A stretch of 64,000 bases of DNA from Pseudomonas putida. Lineage in GTDB: Bacteria; Pseudomonadota; Gammaproteobacteria; Pseudomonadales; Pseudomonadaceae. Below, piece after piece: positions 55,213 to 64,000 of this stretch (the stretch's first letter is position 1; every line of letters starts with the position of its first letter). The position numbers were made by a program, and so were the translations under genes. The notes under the pieces were generated by a model. It ran no database searches. It saw only the letters and a list, made by a program, of their open reading frames with translations, and was not told where the DNA came from. The stretch is from NCBI RefSeq assembly GCF_002741075.1, contig NZ_CP016634.1, positions 4,060,001 to 4,124,000 of the forward strand. The letters run 5' to 3'.

Positions 55213-57768
55213 GTGGTGAAGAAGTCGCTGTTCCAATTGCACTGGTTCTTTGGCATCACCGCCGGCCTGGTGCTGGCATTGATGGGGATCACCGGGGCGG
55301 TCTACTCCTTCCAGGAAGAACTGCTACGCCTGTTCAACCCGGACGTGCTCAAGGTCCAGGTGCGCGAGGAAGGCGTGCTGCCACCGGCCGAACTGGTGCG
55401 CCGAGTCGAAGCCGCCCAAGGCGATACCGTCTCGATGCTGTGGGTCGATACCCGCGATGGCAACGCCGCGCGGATCTTCTTCCAGCCGCCACCGGGCCAG
55501 CGTCGCGGCGAGATGCGCTATGCCGACCCCTATACCGGCCAATTCCAGGGCGAAGTCACCGGGCAAGGCTTCTTCAACCTGATGCTGCAGTTGCACCGCT
55601 TTTTGGCCATGGGTGACACCGGCCGGCAGATCACCGGCGCCTGCACCCTGATGCTGGTGTTTTTCTGCCTCTCGGGCCTGTACCTGCGCTGGCCACGCCA
55701 GGCGCTGAACTGGCGGGCCTGGCTGACACTGGAGTGGGCCAAGAAAGGCCGCGCCTTCAACTGGGACCTGCACGCCGTCGCCGGGACCTGGTGCCTGCTG
55801 TTCTATCTGCTGTTCGCCTTGACGGGCCTGTTCTGGTCCTACGAGTGGTACCGCGAAGGCCTGAACAGACTGCTGGCAGATGCCCCCGCCGCCGGGCAGC
55901 AGCACAAGCGCGGCGAGGGCCGTGGCCGCCACGGTCCGCAAAAACTCGACAGGAACGCACCGCCTTTGGTGGTGGACTACGACGCCATCTGGACCAGCCT
56001 CAAGGAGGCCGCAGGCCCCGGCCTTGTGAGCTATAACCTGCGTCTGCCGCCCGCCGGTGGGCAGCCGGCCACGCTTTTCTACCTGCTCGAAAGTGCCGAC
56101 CACGAACGCGCCTTCAATACCCTGACGCTGGACCCGGCCACCGGCCAGGTAAAACGTCATGAGCGCTACACCGACAAGTCATTCAAGGCGCAGTTGCTGC
56201 AAAGCGTCTATGCCTTGCACGTAGGCAGCTACTTCGGCCTGCCAGGACGGATCATCGTCACCGTGGCCAGCCTGACCATGCCGCTGTTCTTCATCACCGG
56301 CTGGCTGCTGTATCTCGACCGCCGGCGCAAGAAGCGCCAGGTAAGGGCTGCCCGCAGCTCGGTATCCCATGCCAAGGCGGGCGGCGACAGCTGGCTGATC
56401 GGTTTCGCCAGCCAAAGCGGTTTCGCCGAACAATTGGCCTGGCAGAGTGCCGGCCAATTGCAAGCAGCCGGCCTGCCGGTGCAAGTCCGGCCATTGGCCG
56501 AGCTGGGTGAGCGCGACCTGCAACAGGCCCGTCGCGCCCTGTTCGTGGTGAGCACGTTCGGCGACGGTGAAGCGCCTGACAGCGCCCGCGCCTTCGAGCG
56601 CAAGGTGCTAGGCCAGCCGTGGGCATTGAATCACCTGAACTACGCAGTGCTCGCCCTCGGCGATCGCCAATACCCTCACTTCTGCGGCTTCGCCCGCAGG
56701 CTTCAAGCGTGGCTGGACGAACGTGGCGCCACCCGCGCCTTCAGCGCGGTTGAGGTGGACAACGCCGACCCGGCAGCCCTGCTGCAGTGGCAGCAGGCAC
56801 TCGCCCAACTGACCGGATCCCAGCCGGTGACGGCCTGGCAAGCGCCGTCGTTCGCCAACTGGACCTTGCGCCAGCGCCAGTGCCTGAACCCTGGCAGCCA
56901 GGGCGCACCGGTCTACCTGCTGGGGCTTCAGTCAGACCATCCCCAGACCTGGGAAGCCGGCGACCTGGTAGAAGTCCTGCCGCGCAACGGCCAACCGCGC
57001 ATCGACGCCTTGCTCGCCGGTTTGGGCCTGGACGCAACGACACCGGTGCGCCTGGACGGTCTGGATGAGCCCCTCGGCCAGGCCCTGGCCACTCGCCAGT
57101 TGCCACTGAGCCGGGAACACCTGGTGGGCCTGCACGCCCAGGCGTTGGTCGATGCCTTGATTCCCATCACTGCACGGGAATACTCCATTGCCTCGATCGC
57201 CAGCGACGGCGTGCTGGAGCTGATCGTGCGTCAGGAGCGACGCCCAGATGGCACCTTGGGCCTGGGCTCGGGCTGGTTGACTGAATACCTCCCGCTGCAG
57301 GGCAACATCAGTCTGCGCCTGCGCCGCAACAGCGGCTTCCGCCTCCCGGATGCGCCTGCACCGATGATCCTGATCGGCAACGGCACGGGCCTTGCCGGCC
57401 TGCGCAGTCTGCTCAAGGCGCGTATCGCCGCGGGTGAGCGGCGCAACTGGTTGCTGTTCGGCGAGCGCAATCGCGCCCATGACCTGCTGTGCGGCGACGA
57501 GCTTCAAACCTGGTTGGCCGATGGCGACCTGCAACGACTGGACCTGGCGTTTTCCCGCGACCAGGCGGAGAAGGTCTATGTACAGGATGTGCTCTTGCTG
57601 CAGGCCGAGACGCTCAAGCACTGGGTAGCCGACGGGGCATGTGTCTATGTCTGCGGCAGTTTGCAGGGAATGGCCGCTGGGGTGGATGCGGCGCTCAGTG
57701 GCGTCCTCGGGGCCGAGGTAGTGCAGCAGCTGATCGAGGACGGGCGGTATCGGCGGGATGTGTATTGA
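55213..57768 (+). CDS. PepSY-membrane / flavodoxin / FNR fusion reductase (PiuB-like)
   Basis: The 851-residue product joins three modules. A PepSY-associated membrane part fills residues 1-375, with helices near 9-31, 140-160, 190-210 and 350-375 and several membrane-proximal histidines. A flavodoxin-like FMN domain is at about 395-530 ([19 protein letters not shown]). A ferredoxin-reductase module with FAD and NAD(P) domains spans about 560-851 ([29 protein letters not shown]). Electrons can thus pass from cytosolic NADPH through FAD and FMN to membrane haem and on to periplasmic ferric-siderophore. I use GTG at 55213, five bases after AAGGTGA; GTG at 55204 would sit inside that Shine-Dalgarno. 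Confidence 0.88.
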   Translation: MVKKSLFQLHWFFGITAGLVLALMGITGAVYSFQEELLRLFNPDVLKVQVREEGVLPPAELVRRVEAAQGDTVSMLWVDTRDGNAARIFFQPPPGQRRGEMRYADPYTGQFQGEVTGQGFFNLMLQLHRFLAMGDTGRQITGACTLMLVFFCLSGLYLRWPRQALNWRAWLTLEWAKKGRAFNWDLHAVAGTWCLLFYLLFALTGLFWSYEWYREGLNRLLADAPAAGQQHKRGEGRGRHGPQKLDRNAPPLVVDYDAIWTSLKEAAGPGLVSYNLRLPPAGGQPATLFYLLESADHERAFNTLTLDPATGQVKRHERYTDKSFKAQLLQSVYALHVGSYFGLPGRIIVTVASLTMPLFFITGWLLYLDRRRKKRQVRAARSSVSHAKAGGDSWLIGFASQSGFAEQLAWQSAGQLQAAGLPVQVRPLAELGERDLQQARRALFVVSTFGDGEAPDSARAFERKVLGQPWALNHLNYAVLALGDRQYPHFCGFARRLQAWLDERGATRAFSAVEVDNADPAALLQWQQALAQLTGSQPVTAWQAPSFANWTLRQRQCLNPGSQGAPVYLLGLQSDHPQTWEAGDLVEVLPRNGQPRIDALLAGLGLDATTPVRLDGLDEPLGQALATRQLPLSREHLVGLHAQALVDALIPITAREYSIASIASDGVLELIVRQERRPDGTLGLGSGWLTEYLPLQGNISLRLRRNSGFRLPDAPAPMILIGNGTGLAGLRSLLKARIAAGERRNWLLFGERNRAHDLLCGDELQTWLADGDLQRLDLAFSRDQAEKVYVQDVLLLQAETLKHWVADGACVYVCGSLQGMAAGVDAALSGVLGAEVVQQLIEDGRYRRDVY

Positions 57769-57795
57769 TCCCAAAGGCGCCCCTTTCCCGGCACC

Positions 57796-57839
57796 AGGCC
57801 GCTCCTGCAGGAGACCGCGATCCCGTGTAGGAGCGGCCT
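57796..57839. repeat. Inverted repeat between convergent reductase and omega-amidase
   Basis: AGGCCGCTCCT and AGGAGCGGCCT pair perfectly across 22 bases, typical of the second common P. putida repeat type (GGCCGCTCCTAC...). It supplies the shared 3' end of two convergent genes. GACTGCCAAGCAGCCCCTA follows. Confidence 0.75.
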
Positions 57840-57874
57840 TGCGCCGCGATGGACTGCCAAGCAGCCCCTAGGTC

Positions 57875-58666
57875 TCAATGCAGCTCGAAGGTATCGGCAT
57901 CCAGATTGGCCGGGAAGCGCGCGCGATAGGCCGCCAGGTCCGACGCGCTCAGCACCGCCGTGAACACCCCATCGGCCTCGCCGGCACTGAGCAGGCTCTC
58001 ACCCTGGAAATCCAGCACCTGGCTGTCGCCGGAATAGGCAAAGCCCTTGCCGTCGGTGCCGACACGGTTCACCGCCGCCACATAGCACAGGTTTTCGATC
58101 CCTCGCGCCGGCAACAGACGGTTCCAGTGCTGACGGCGCGCGGCCGGCCAGTTGGCGGTATACAGCAGCAGGTCGGTATCCTGGGCATCGCGGCTCCACA
58201 CCGGGAAGCGCAGGTCGTAGCAGATCAGCGGACGCACGCGCCAGCCCTTGAGCTCGAACTGCACCTGGCGCTCACCCGGGGTGTAGTGCCGATGCTCGCC
58301 GGCCATGCGGAACAGGTGGCGCTTGTCGTAATGCAGGATCTCGCCATCGGGCCGCGCCCAAAGCAGCCGGTTGCGGTGGCTGCCATCGGCAGCCTGGATG
58401 ATCACGCTGCCGGTGATCACGGTATCGAACTTCTTGGCCTGGGCCTTGAGCCACTTGTAGGTCGGCCCATTCTCGGGCTCGGCGAGGCTTTCGGACTCCA
58501 TGGAGAAACCGGTGGTGAACATCTCGGGAAGGATCACCAGATCCGCTTCACCGACCTGGGCCAACAGCTCTTCGAAATGCGCATAGTTGGCCTCGCGGTC
58601 GTGCCAGGCCAGGGTTGTCTGCACCAGGGCGACTTTCAGGTTGGGCAGTTCACTCAGATCGCGCAT
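57875..58666 (-). CDS. Omega-amidase (YafV-type nitrilase family)
   Basis: The 263-residue carbon-nitrogen hydrolase has the triad Glu48 (LPEMFTTGF), Lys115 (YDKRHLF) and Cys149 (ICYDLRFPVWSRD). The MFTTGFSME and FPVWSRD contexts are those of YafV/Nit2-type omega-amidases, which hydrolyse alpha-ketoglutaramate (and alpha-ketosuccinamate). The gene overlaps the end of the aminotransferase gene by 13 bp, which strongly suggests that the two act in sequence. Confidence 0.9.
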   Translation of the reverse strand: MRDLSELPNLKVALVQTTLAWHDREANYAHFEELLAQVGEADLVILPEMFTTGFSMESESLAEPENGPTYKWLKAQAKKFDTVITGSVIIQAADGSHRNRLLWARPDGEILHYDKRHLFRMAGEHRHYTPGERQVQFELKGWRVRPLICYDLRFPVWSRDAQDTDLLLYTANWPAARRQHWNRLLPARGIENLCYVAAVNRVGTDGKGFAYSGDSQVLDFQGESLLSAGEADGVFTAVLSASDLAAYRARFPANLDADTFELH

Positions 58667-59802
58667 AGTTTTTCCGCCGCCTGACGCAGCGTCTCCTCAC
58701 GTTTGGCAAAGCACAGGCGCACCAGGCGTTGCTCGGGGATGGGTTGCTGGTAGAACACCGAAACCGGAATGGTGGCCACACCGTGCTCACGGGTCAGCCA
58801 CAGGGACATCTCGACATCGCCCAGGTCCGGGCGGATCTGCGAATAGTCCACCAGTTGGAAGTAAGTGCCTGGCGTGCGGGTGAAGGTGAAACGCGAGTCC
58901 TGCAGCAAATCGCAGAACAAATCGCGCTTGGCCTGATAGAAGCCCGGTAGTTCATCCAGATGTTGCGGATGCTCGGCCATGTAGTCGGCCAAGGCACACT
59001 GCAACGGCGTCACGCCGCAGAAGTTGACGTATTGGTGGACCTTGCGCAGCTCCGCGCTCAAGGCCGGTGGCGCCACCACATAGCCGGTCTTCCAGCCGGT
59101 AACGTGATAGGTCTTGCCGAACGAGCTGATCACGAACGCGCGCGAGTACAGCTGCTCATGAGCCAATACGCTGGCATGGCGCACGCCGTCATAGATCAGG
59201 TGTTCATAGACTTCGTCGCTGATCAGGTAGATATCGCGGCCCTCGATCAGCCGCGCCAGTTGGTCCAGGTCCTCACGGCTGATCAAGGCGCCGCTGGGGT
59301 TGTGTGGCGAGTTGAGGATGACCATGCGCGTACGCGGCGTCAGCGCATCGCTGAATTTCTGCCAATCGATACGGAAGTCGCCGTCACAGAGCTGCACATG
59401 CACGCAGCGCCCGCCGGCCAGTTCGACGGATGGCTCGTAGCTGTCATAGGAAGGGTCGAAAACGATCACCTCGTCACCCGCCTGGATCACCGCCTGAATG
59501 GCGCAGAAGATCGCCTCGGTGGCACCCGGCGTGATGGTCACTTCGTGATCGGCATCGACCGTGGCGCCGTACAGGCGCGCGATCTTGGCCGCTACCTGCT
59601 GGCGCAAGGCTGGCAGGCCGGTCATCGGCGAATACTGGTTATGGCCGGCCATGACATGGCGACACACCGCATCGAGCAACGCCTGGGGCGCATCGAAGTC
59701 AGGGAAGCCCTGGGACAGGTTGAGCGCACCCGTCTGCACAGCGAGCTGCGACATGGTGGTGAAGATGGTCGTGCCGACGTTCGGCAATTTGCTGCGGATC
59801 AT
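58654..59802 (-). CDS. ybdL: Methionine (glutamine) aminotransferase YbdL-like
   Basis: The 382-residue class I PLP aminotransferase has LSQGFPDFDAP near the start, the NSPHNPSGA and DEVYEHLIYDG cofactor motifs, the PLP lysine in SSFGKTYHVTGWK and VRLCFAKREET at the end. It is closest to the YbdL/glutamine-transaminase-K group, which transaminates methionine and aromatic amino acids against 2-oxo acids. The ATG at 59802 follows AGAGGG; a longer ORF to 59961 adds 53 non-homologous residues. Its 3' end overlaps the omega-amidase gene. Confidence 0.9.
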   Translation of the reverse strand: MIRSKLPNVGTTIFTTMSQLAVQTGALNLSQGFPDFDAPQALLDAVCRHVMAGHNQYSPMTGLPALRQQVAAKIARLYGATVDADHEVTITPGATEAIFCAIQAVIQAGDEVIVFDPSYDSYEPSVELAGGRCVHVQLCDGDFRIDWQKFSDALTPRTRMVILNSPHNPSGALISREDLDQLARLIEGRDIYLISDEVYEHLIYDGVRHASVLAHEQLYSRAFVISSFGKTYHVTGWKTGYVVAPPALSAELRKVHQYVNFCGVTPLQCALADYMAEHPQHLDELPGFYQAKRDLFCDLLQDSRFTFTRTPGTYFQLVDYSQIRPDLGDVEMSLWLTREHGVATIPVSVFYQQPIPEQRLVRLCFAKREETLRQAAEKLCAI

Positions 59803-59921
59803 GAAGCCCTCTTTCCTGAACACTGCATTCGGCACGGGGTAGAGGCCGAGCATAGCGGATCGAGCGGTCAGGAAAAAGGTTGAAACAATAGGGGGATTGC
59901 CTTGTGTCAGCAGGCCTCTTC

Positions 59922-59997
59922 GCGGGTGAACCCGCTCCCGCTGGTATTGCATCGCTCTCAAGTGCGATACGGTACCTGTGGAAGCGGGTTCACCCGC
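59922..59997. repeat. REP pair between ybdL promoter region and der 3' end
   Basis: GCGGGTGAACCCGCT (59922-59936) and AGCGGGTTCACCCGC (59983-59997) are perfect complements 46 bases apart; the loop itself contains GTATTGCATCGC and GCGATAC, which partly pair. The element follows der on the minus strand and precedes ybdL on the same strand. Confidence 0.8.
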
Positions 59998-60025
59998 AAA
60001 GCGCCGCAGAGCGCCCCCAATAGGC

Positions 60026-61492
60026 TTACTTGCGCTTGTCCTTGCGCTTCTTCTCAGCCTTCTTGTGGTGCGACATCAGGCGACGCTTCTTGTTGACCTG
60101 ACGATCGGTGAGGGTGTTTTTCTTGCCCTCGAACGGGTTGTCGCTGCCCTTGTACTCGATGCGAATCGGCGTGCCGACCAGCTTGAGCACCCGGCGGTAG
60201 GTGTTTTCCAGGTAACGCGAGTACGACCGCGGGATCTTGTCGGTCTGGTTGCCGTGGATCACGATCAGCGGCGGGTTCGCGCCACCCAGGTGGGCATAGC
60301 GCAGCTTGATGCGGCGACCGTTGACCATCGGTGGCTGGTGCTCGCTGATGGCGTCCTCGAGGATCTGGGTCAGGCGGCTGGTCGGCCAACGGGTGACCGC
60401 CGACTTGAACGCAGCCTGCACGGATTTGTACAAGTGACCCACACCGGTGCCGTGCAGCGCGGAAATGAAGTGGATGTCGGCGAAGTCGACGAAGAACAGC
60501 CGACGCTCGAGCTCCGTCTTCACGTAATCACGCTCGCTCGGCTCCATGCCGTCCCACTTGTTCAGGGCGATGACGATGGCGCGGCCTGCTTCCAGGGCGA
60601 AGCCCAGCAGGTTCAGGTCATGGTCGACCACCCCTTCGCGGGCGTCCATGACAAAGATCACCACGTTGGCGTCCTTGATCGCCTGCAGCGTCTTGACCAC
60701 CGAGAACTTCTCGACTTCCTCGTGGATCTTGCCGCGCTTGCGCACCCCGGCGGTGTCGATGAAGGTGTACTTCTCGTCATCACGCTCGAAGGGGATGTAG
60801 ATACTGTCACGGGTGGTGCCCGGCTGGTCGTAGACCACCACGCGCTCTTCGCCGAGCATGCGGTTGACCAGGGTCGACTTACCGACGTTGGGGCGGCCGA
60901 TGATGGCGATCTTGATACCATCCTTCTCGCTCGGGCCCGGAATACGCGCGGCCTCTTCCCCTTCTGCGACGTCTTCGTCGAGGGCTTCCTCGACTTTGTC
61001 GCGCGGGATGTGGCCCAGCACGCTTTCCATCAGGGCGTTGATGCCACGGCCCTGGGAGCCGGCTACGGGAATGGCGTTGCCCATGCCCAGTGGCGAGAAC
61101 TCGGCGCGGGCGACGTCCGCATCGATGTTGTCGATCTTGTTGGCGACCAGGATCGCCTCTTTGTTCCGCTTGCGCAGGTGCTCGGCGATCATCTGGTCGG
61201 CGGCGGTCATACCGGCGCGGGCATCGACCAGGAACAGCACGTAGTCGGCTTCTTCGATGGCCATCAGCGATTGCTCGGCCATCTTCTCGTCCATGCCCAC
61301 TTCGTCGCCGGTGATACCACCGGTGTCGATCAGGATGTACGAGCGACCCTGCCAGGTGGCATCACCATACTGGCGGTCACGGGTCAGGCCCGACAGGTCA
61401 CCGACGATGGCATCGCGGGTCTTGGTCAGGCGGTTGAACATGGTGGATTTGCCGACGTTCGGCCGTCCCACCAGGGCGATTACGGGAACCAT
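60026..61492 (-). CDS. der: Ribosome-assembly GTPase Der (EngA)
   Basis: The 488-residue protein has two tandem G domains, each with GRPNVGKS (near residues 8 and 200), DTGG/DTAG G3 motifs and NKxD, then a KH-like domain and a basic C-terminal tail ([21 protein letters not shown]). Der is essential for 50S assembly. The ATG at 61492 gives [16 protein letters not shown]; a longer ORF to 61564 is rejected. A terminator lies between bamB and der, so der may have its own promoter. Confidence 0.97.
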   Translation of the reverse strand: MVPVIALVGRPNVGKSTMFNRLTKTRDAIVGDLSGLTRDRQYGDATWQGRSYILIDTGGITGDEVGMDEKMAEQSLMAIEEADYVLFLVDARAGMTAADQMIAEHLRKRNKEAILVANKIDNIDADVARAEFSPLGMGNAIPVAGSQGRGINALMESVLGHIPRDKVEEALDEDVAEGEEAARIPGPSEKDGIKIAIIGRPNVGKSTLVNRMLGEERVVVYDQPGTTRDSIYIPFERDDEKYTFIDTAGVRKRGKIHEEVEKFSVVKTLQAIKDANVVIFVMDAREGVVDHDLNLLGFALEAGRAIVIALNKWDGMEPSERDYVKTELERRLFFVDFADIHFISALHGTGVGHLYKSVQAAFKSAVTRWPTSRLTQILEDAISEHQPPMVNGRRIKLRYAHLGGANPPLIVIHGNQTDKIPRSYSRYLENTYRRVLKLVGTPIRIEYKGSDNPFEGKKNTLTDRQVNKKRRLMSHHKKAEKKRKDKRK

Positions 61493-61527
61493 GCGGCTCT
61501 CCACTCTTGAATTCTTGAAAATGCAAA

Positions 61528-61548
61528 GGCCGCTGCAAGGCAGCGGCC
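61528..61548 (-). terminator. Terminator between bamB and der
   Basis: On the minus strand a perfect stem GGCCGCTGC/GCAGCGGCC with a 3-nt loop is followed by TTTGCATTTTC. It lies 60 bp after the bamB stop and 36 bp before the der start, so it should attenuate read-through. Confidence 0.75.
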
Positions 61549-61609
61549 GGAGTTCGTGCGGCACATCATGCGCCGCGGCTCGAGACCGTATCCGGCCTCA
61601 AGCTTAGCT

Positions 61610-62752
61610 TCAGCGGATGGTCAGTGCCTCGAGTTTGCCGCTGTTGCCGAAGACATAGATGGTGTCGCCGACCACCAGGGGACGTGCGCGCAAGCCATCG
61701 CTGTCGATCCGCTCACGACCGACGAAGCGACCATCGACCTGGCTGAGCAGGTGCAGGTAGCCCTCGAAATCACCCACAGCCACGTAGCTGGAGAAGACTT
61801 CCGGTGCCGACAGCTGACGGCGTGCCATGGAGTCGTTGGTCCACAGGGCGCTGGAAGAGCGCTCATCGACGCTTTCCACGGTGCCCGACGCTTCGCTGAC
61901 ATAGACGTTGCCGAAGCCTTGGGCGACACCGACGTAGCTGGAGGCATCGCGCTGCCACAGCACACGGCCGCTTTCCAGGTCCAGGCCCGCGACGCGGCCC
62001 TGGTAGGTGCTCACGTACAGAGTGCCACCGGACAGCAGCAGACCGCCGTCGATGTCTACCACGCGGTCAAGCTCCGAACGGCCCTGCGGGATGGCCACAC
62101 GGCTCTCCCACACCGGCACGCCATTGCGCACATCCACCGCGACCACCTTGCCGGTGGACAGGCCGGCCACGGCCAGGCGGTTGGTCACCACCGGCGCACC
62201 GGTGCCGCGCAAGGTCAATACGGCCGGGGTGTTCTCGTAGATCCACAGGCGATCGCCGGTGGCGGCATCGAGGCCGATCAGACGATCGTCCTGGGTCTGC
62301 ACCACCACCACGTCACCGTTGTTGGCAGGCGGCGCCAGCACTTCGCTGGTCACCCGCGAACGCCAGCGCTCTTCGCCAGTGCTGGAATCCAGGGCAATGA
62401 CCTCGCCCTTGAGGGTGCCGAGCATGACCAGGCCGTAACCAACACCGACCGCGCCGGAGACCGGCAGGTCCAGGTCCTTTTTCCACACCACGTCGCCGTC
62501 GATGCGGTTAAGGGCCATGACCCGACCATTGACGTCGGAGGCGTAGATACGATCGTTCTCGATGGCCGGGACCAAGGTGTTGTAGGTCTCACCCTGGCCG
62601 TCGCCGATCGAGCGGCTCCACTGCTTCTTGAGCACCACTTCCTCGGTGAACTTGGTCAGCTCGGCCGGAGGCAGTTCCTTCTTGCTGTTGCTGCTGCAAC
62701 CTGCGGCCAGAACGGCCAGGGTGAGCACTGCTGCTTGTTTCCAACCGATCAC
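61610..62752 (-). CDS. bamB: Outer-membrane assembly lipoprotein BamB
   Basis: BamB is the eight-bladed beta-propeller lipoprotein of the BAM complex that inserts barrel proteins. The 380-residue product has a lipoprotein signal with lipobox LAAGC (Cys at about residue 19) and repeated PQQ-like blades (YASDVNGRVMALNRIDGDVVWK; GRVAGLDLESGRVLWQ). The start is GTG at 62752, one base after the yfgM stop, with AAGGGG at proper spacing inside yfgM, so translation is coupled. Confidence 0.95.
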   Translation of the reverse strand: MIGWKQAAVLTLAVLAAGCSSNSKKELPPAELTKFTEEVVLKKQWSRSIGDGQGETYNTLVPAIENDRIYASDVNGRVMALNRIDGDVVWKKDLDLPVSGAVGVGYGLVMLGTLKGEVIALDSSTGEERWRSRVTSEVLAPPANNGDVVVVQTQDDRLIGLDAATGDRLWIYENTPAVLTLRGTGAPVVTNRLAVAGLSTGKVVAVDVRNGVPVWESRVAIPQGRSELDRVVDIDGGLLLSGGTLYVSTYQGRVAGLDLESGRVLWQRDASSYVGVAQGFGNVYVSEASGTVESVDERSSSALWTNDSMARRQLSAPEVFSSYVAVGDFEGYLHLLSQVDGRFVGRERIDSDGLRARPLVVGDTIYVFGNSGKLEALTIR

Positions 62753-62753
62753 G

Positions 62754-63395
62754 TCAGGCGTCCCCTTTGGCCAGGTCATCCAGCTTCAGTTGCAGGCCAC
62801 CGACCGCGGCGTCATCGGACAGCGCAGCCTTGGCTTTTTCATAGGCACTATGGGCATCGTCGGCACGCCCCAGCTGGACCAGCAGGTCCCCCTTGAGCTC
62901 TTCGCGGCTGGCCAGGAAAGCCTTGTCGGCATCACCGTCGAGCAGCTTGAGGGCTTCTTCGGCTTTGTCCTGAGCCGCCAGCACACGGGCCAGACGCTGG
63001 CGCGCGATCTCACCCAGGGTGGCGTCGGCCGGCTTGTCCATCACGCTCTTGAGCTCGGCGGCGGCGTCGTCAAGCTTGCCGCTGTCGACCGCGACCTTGG
63101 CCACGAACAGGCTGCCGTACTGGGCATAAGCCGAGCCACCGAACTCGCTCTTGAGCTTGCCGGACAGTTCCGCGACCTTGGTCGCGTCTGGCTGGCCGCT
63201 TGGCGTCAGGCTGGTTTCCAGCAGGGCCTGGTACAGGGCAGAGGCGCCTTGCGACTGGTTGTTCTGGTACTTGTGCCAGGTCTGCCAGCCCATCACCACC
63301 ACGCCAGCCAGCAGGGCACCGGTCAGCAGCGGCTTGCCGTTGCGGTTCCACCAGTCCTTGGCTGCGGCCAGGCCATCATCATCGGTACTCGACAC
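62754..63395 (-). CDS. yfgM: TPR-like membrane protein YfgM (SecYEG ancillary factor)
   Basis: The 213-residue product has one N-terminal membrane helix (KPLLTGALLAGVVVMGWQTW) and a periplasmic TPR-like helical domain of the YfgM family. In E. coli YfgM pairs with PpiD at the SecYEG translocon. The GTG at 63395 is chosen because AAAGGAG lies seven bases upstream; an in-frame ATG at 63416 adds seven residues and overlaps the Shine-Dalgarno. The order hisS-yfgM-bamB-der is conserved in gamma-proteobacteria. Confidence 0.92.
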   Translation of the reverse strand: MSSTDDDGLAAAKDWWNRNGKPLLTGALLAGVVVMGWQTWHKYQNNQSQGASALYQALLETSLTPSGQPDATKVAELSGKLKSEFGGSAYAQYGSLFVAKVAVDSGKLDDAAAELKSVMDKPADATLGEIARQRLARVLAAQDKAEEALKLLDGDADKAFLASREELKGDLLVQLGRADDAHSAYEKAKAALSDDAAVGGLQLKLDDLAKGDA

Positions 63396-63434
63396 CCCAA
63401 TACTCCTTTTCAGCAATTCGGCTGTTTGACCCTG

Positions 63435-64000
63435 TCACGCCTGCGCGACAGCGGCTTGCAGGTGCTCGGCCAGAGCATCCCAGGCAATGTTCTGTTGTTC
63501 GCCCTGGCCACGCAGGGGCTTGAATCCAATCACTTGCTGCGCCAGCTCGTCATCACCGAGGATCAGGGCAAACAGCGCCCCGCTCTTGTCGGCCTTCTTG
63601 AACTGGCTCTTGAAACTGCCGCCACCGGCATTGACCGCCAGGCGCAGGCCCGGCAGGCGATCGCGCAGGCCCTCGGACAGGCGCAGACCGGCCAGCTCCG
63701 CCTGCTCGCCGAAGGCGCACAGGTAAACGTCGATCTGACGGCTGATGGACTCGGGCACCTTGCCCAGGGTCTCCAGCAGCAGGATCAGGCGCTCGATGCC
63801 CATGGCGAAACCAACGCCCGGGGTCGGCTTGCCGCCCATCTGCTCGACCAGGCCATCGTAGCGGCCACCGGCACAGACGGTGCCTTGGGCGCCGAGCTTG
63901 TCGGTGACCCACTCGAACACGGTCTTGCTGTAGTAGTCCAGGCCGCGGACCAGCTTGGTATTGATCACGAACGGAATGCCGGCAGCATCCAGGCGAGCCT
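63435..64000 (-). CDS. hisS: Histidyl-tRNA synthetase, C-terminal part (5' end outside window)
   Basis: About 188 residues up to the stop are present and the frame runs off the right edge. Class II motif 3 region and the histidine-specific [29 protein letters not shown] and [12 protein letters not shown] are visible, followed by the anticodon-binding domain. The coding frame at the edge reads [15 protein letters not shown], so the gene continues without a break. yfgM follows after 39 bp. Confidence 0.95.
   Translation of the reverse strand, partial: ARLDAAGIPFVINTKLVRGLDYYSKTVFEWVTDKLGAQGTVCAGGRYDGLVEQMGGKPTPGVGFAMGIERLILLLETLGKVPESISRQIDVYLCAFGEQAELAGLRLSEGLRDRLPGLRLAVNAGGGSFKSQFKKADKSGALFALILGDDELAQQVIGFKPLRGQGEQQNIAWDALAEHLQAAVAQA

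Overview
The window is a gene-dense, high-GC chromosomal segment of a gamma-proteobacterium, almost certainly a fluorescent Pseudomonas close to P. putida. The evidence is the gene orders rapZ-ptsO / pmbA / darP / tldD / nitrilase / yhdP / rng / maf / mreDCB, gatCAB, roxSR, the dpp operon with an OprD porin, fecIR-receptor, speC, the piu-type iron block and ybdL / der / bamB / yfgM / hisS, together with Pseudomonas-type REP hairpins (core CGCGGGT-N-ACCCGC) at many 3' ends. From memory the order matches the P. putida KT2440 chromosome; no alignment was run. I see no tRNA, rRNA, CRISPR array, insertion sequence, integrase or prophage.

Layout. 1-340: tail of rapZ and ptsO (nitrogen PTS). 0.5-4 kb: pmbA (tldE), darP on the other strand, and tldD. 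4-13.7 kb, minus strand: a nitrilase-family amidase, the giant AsmA-like yhdP, rng, maf and the cell-shape genes mreD, mreC, mreB. 13.8-17.1 kb: gatCAB amidotransferase. 17.2-24.6 kb: an RlpA-like lipoprotein, a CaCA cation exchanger, a carboxymuconolactone-decarboxylase homologue, aroP, an AEC transporter, the redox two-component pair roxSR and a SIMPL protein. 24.9-35.5 kb: a dipeptide uptake operon with three binding proteins, one OprD-type porin and dppBCDF. 35.5-39.6 kb: a 24-residue membrane micropeptide, then an AraC-type regulator with a SnoaL-like domain, a FAD amine-oxidase-like enzyme, a cupin and an orphan PotF-like binding protein. 39.7-45.2 kb: prfC and an OpuC/Yeh-type osmoprotectant ABC operon. 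45.3-49.4 kb: fecI-fecR-receptor. 49.9-51.1 kb: ornithine decarboxylase. 51.2-57.8 kb: Sel1 protein, piuC hydroxylase, TonB receptor and a PepSY-flavodoxin-reductase fusion. 57.9-64 kb: omega-amidase, ybdL, der, bamB, yfgM and the 3' part of hisS.

How the parts work together. In the dpp region a porin, three periplasmic receptors and one ABC core form a complete peptide route. Hairpins lie after every binding-protein or porin gene, while dppBCDF are packed tightly. The iron genes give receptors plus a predicted NADPH-to-periplasm electron route, with Fur-like sequences upstream. ybdL and the omega-amidase overlap and fit a glutamine-transaminase / omega-amidase couple.

No wholly new multi-gene system is proven here. 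The best candidates for new biology are the 24-aa micropeptide, the oxidase-cupin-orphan-receptor cluster with its unusual regulator, the two apparent ATT start codons (mreC and the CaCA exchanger), and the segmented dpp operon with a conversion-like tract between two binding-protein genes.
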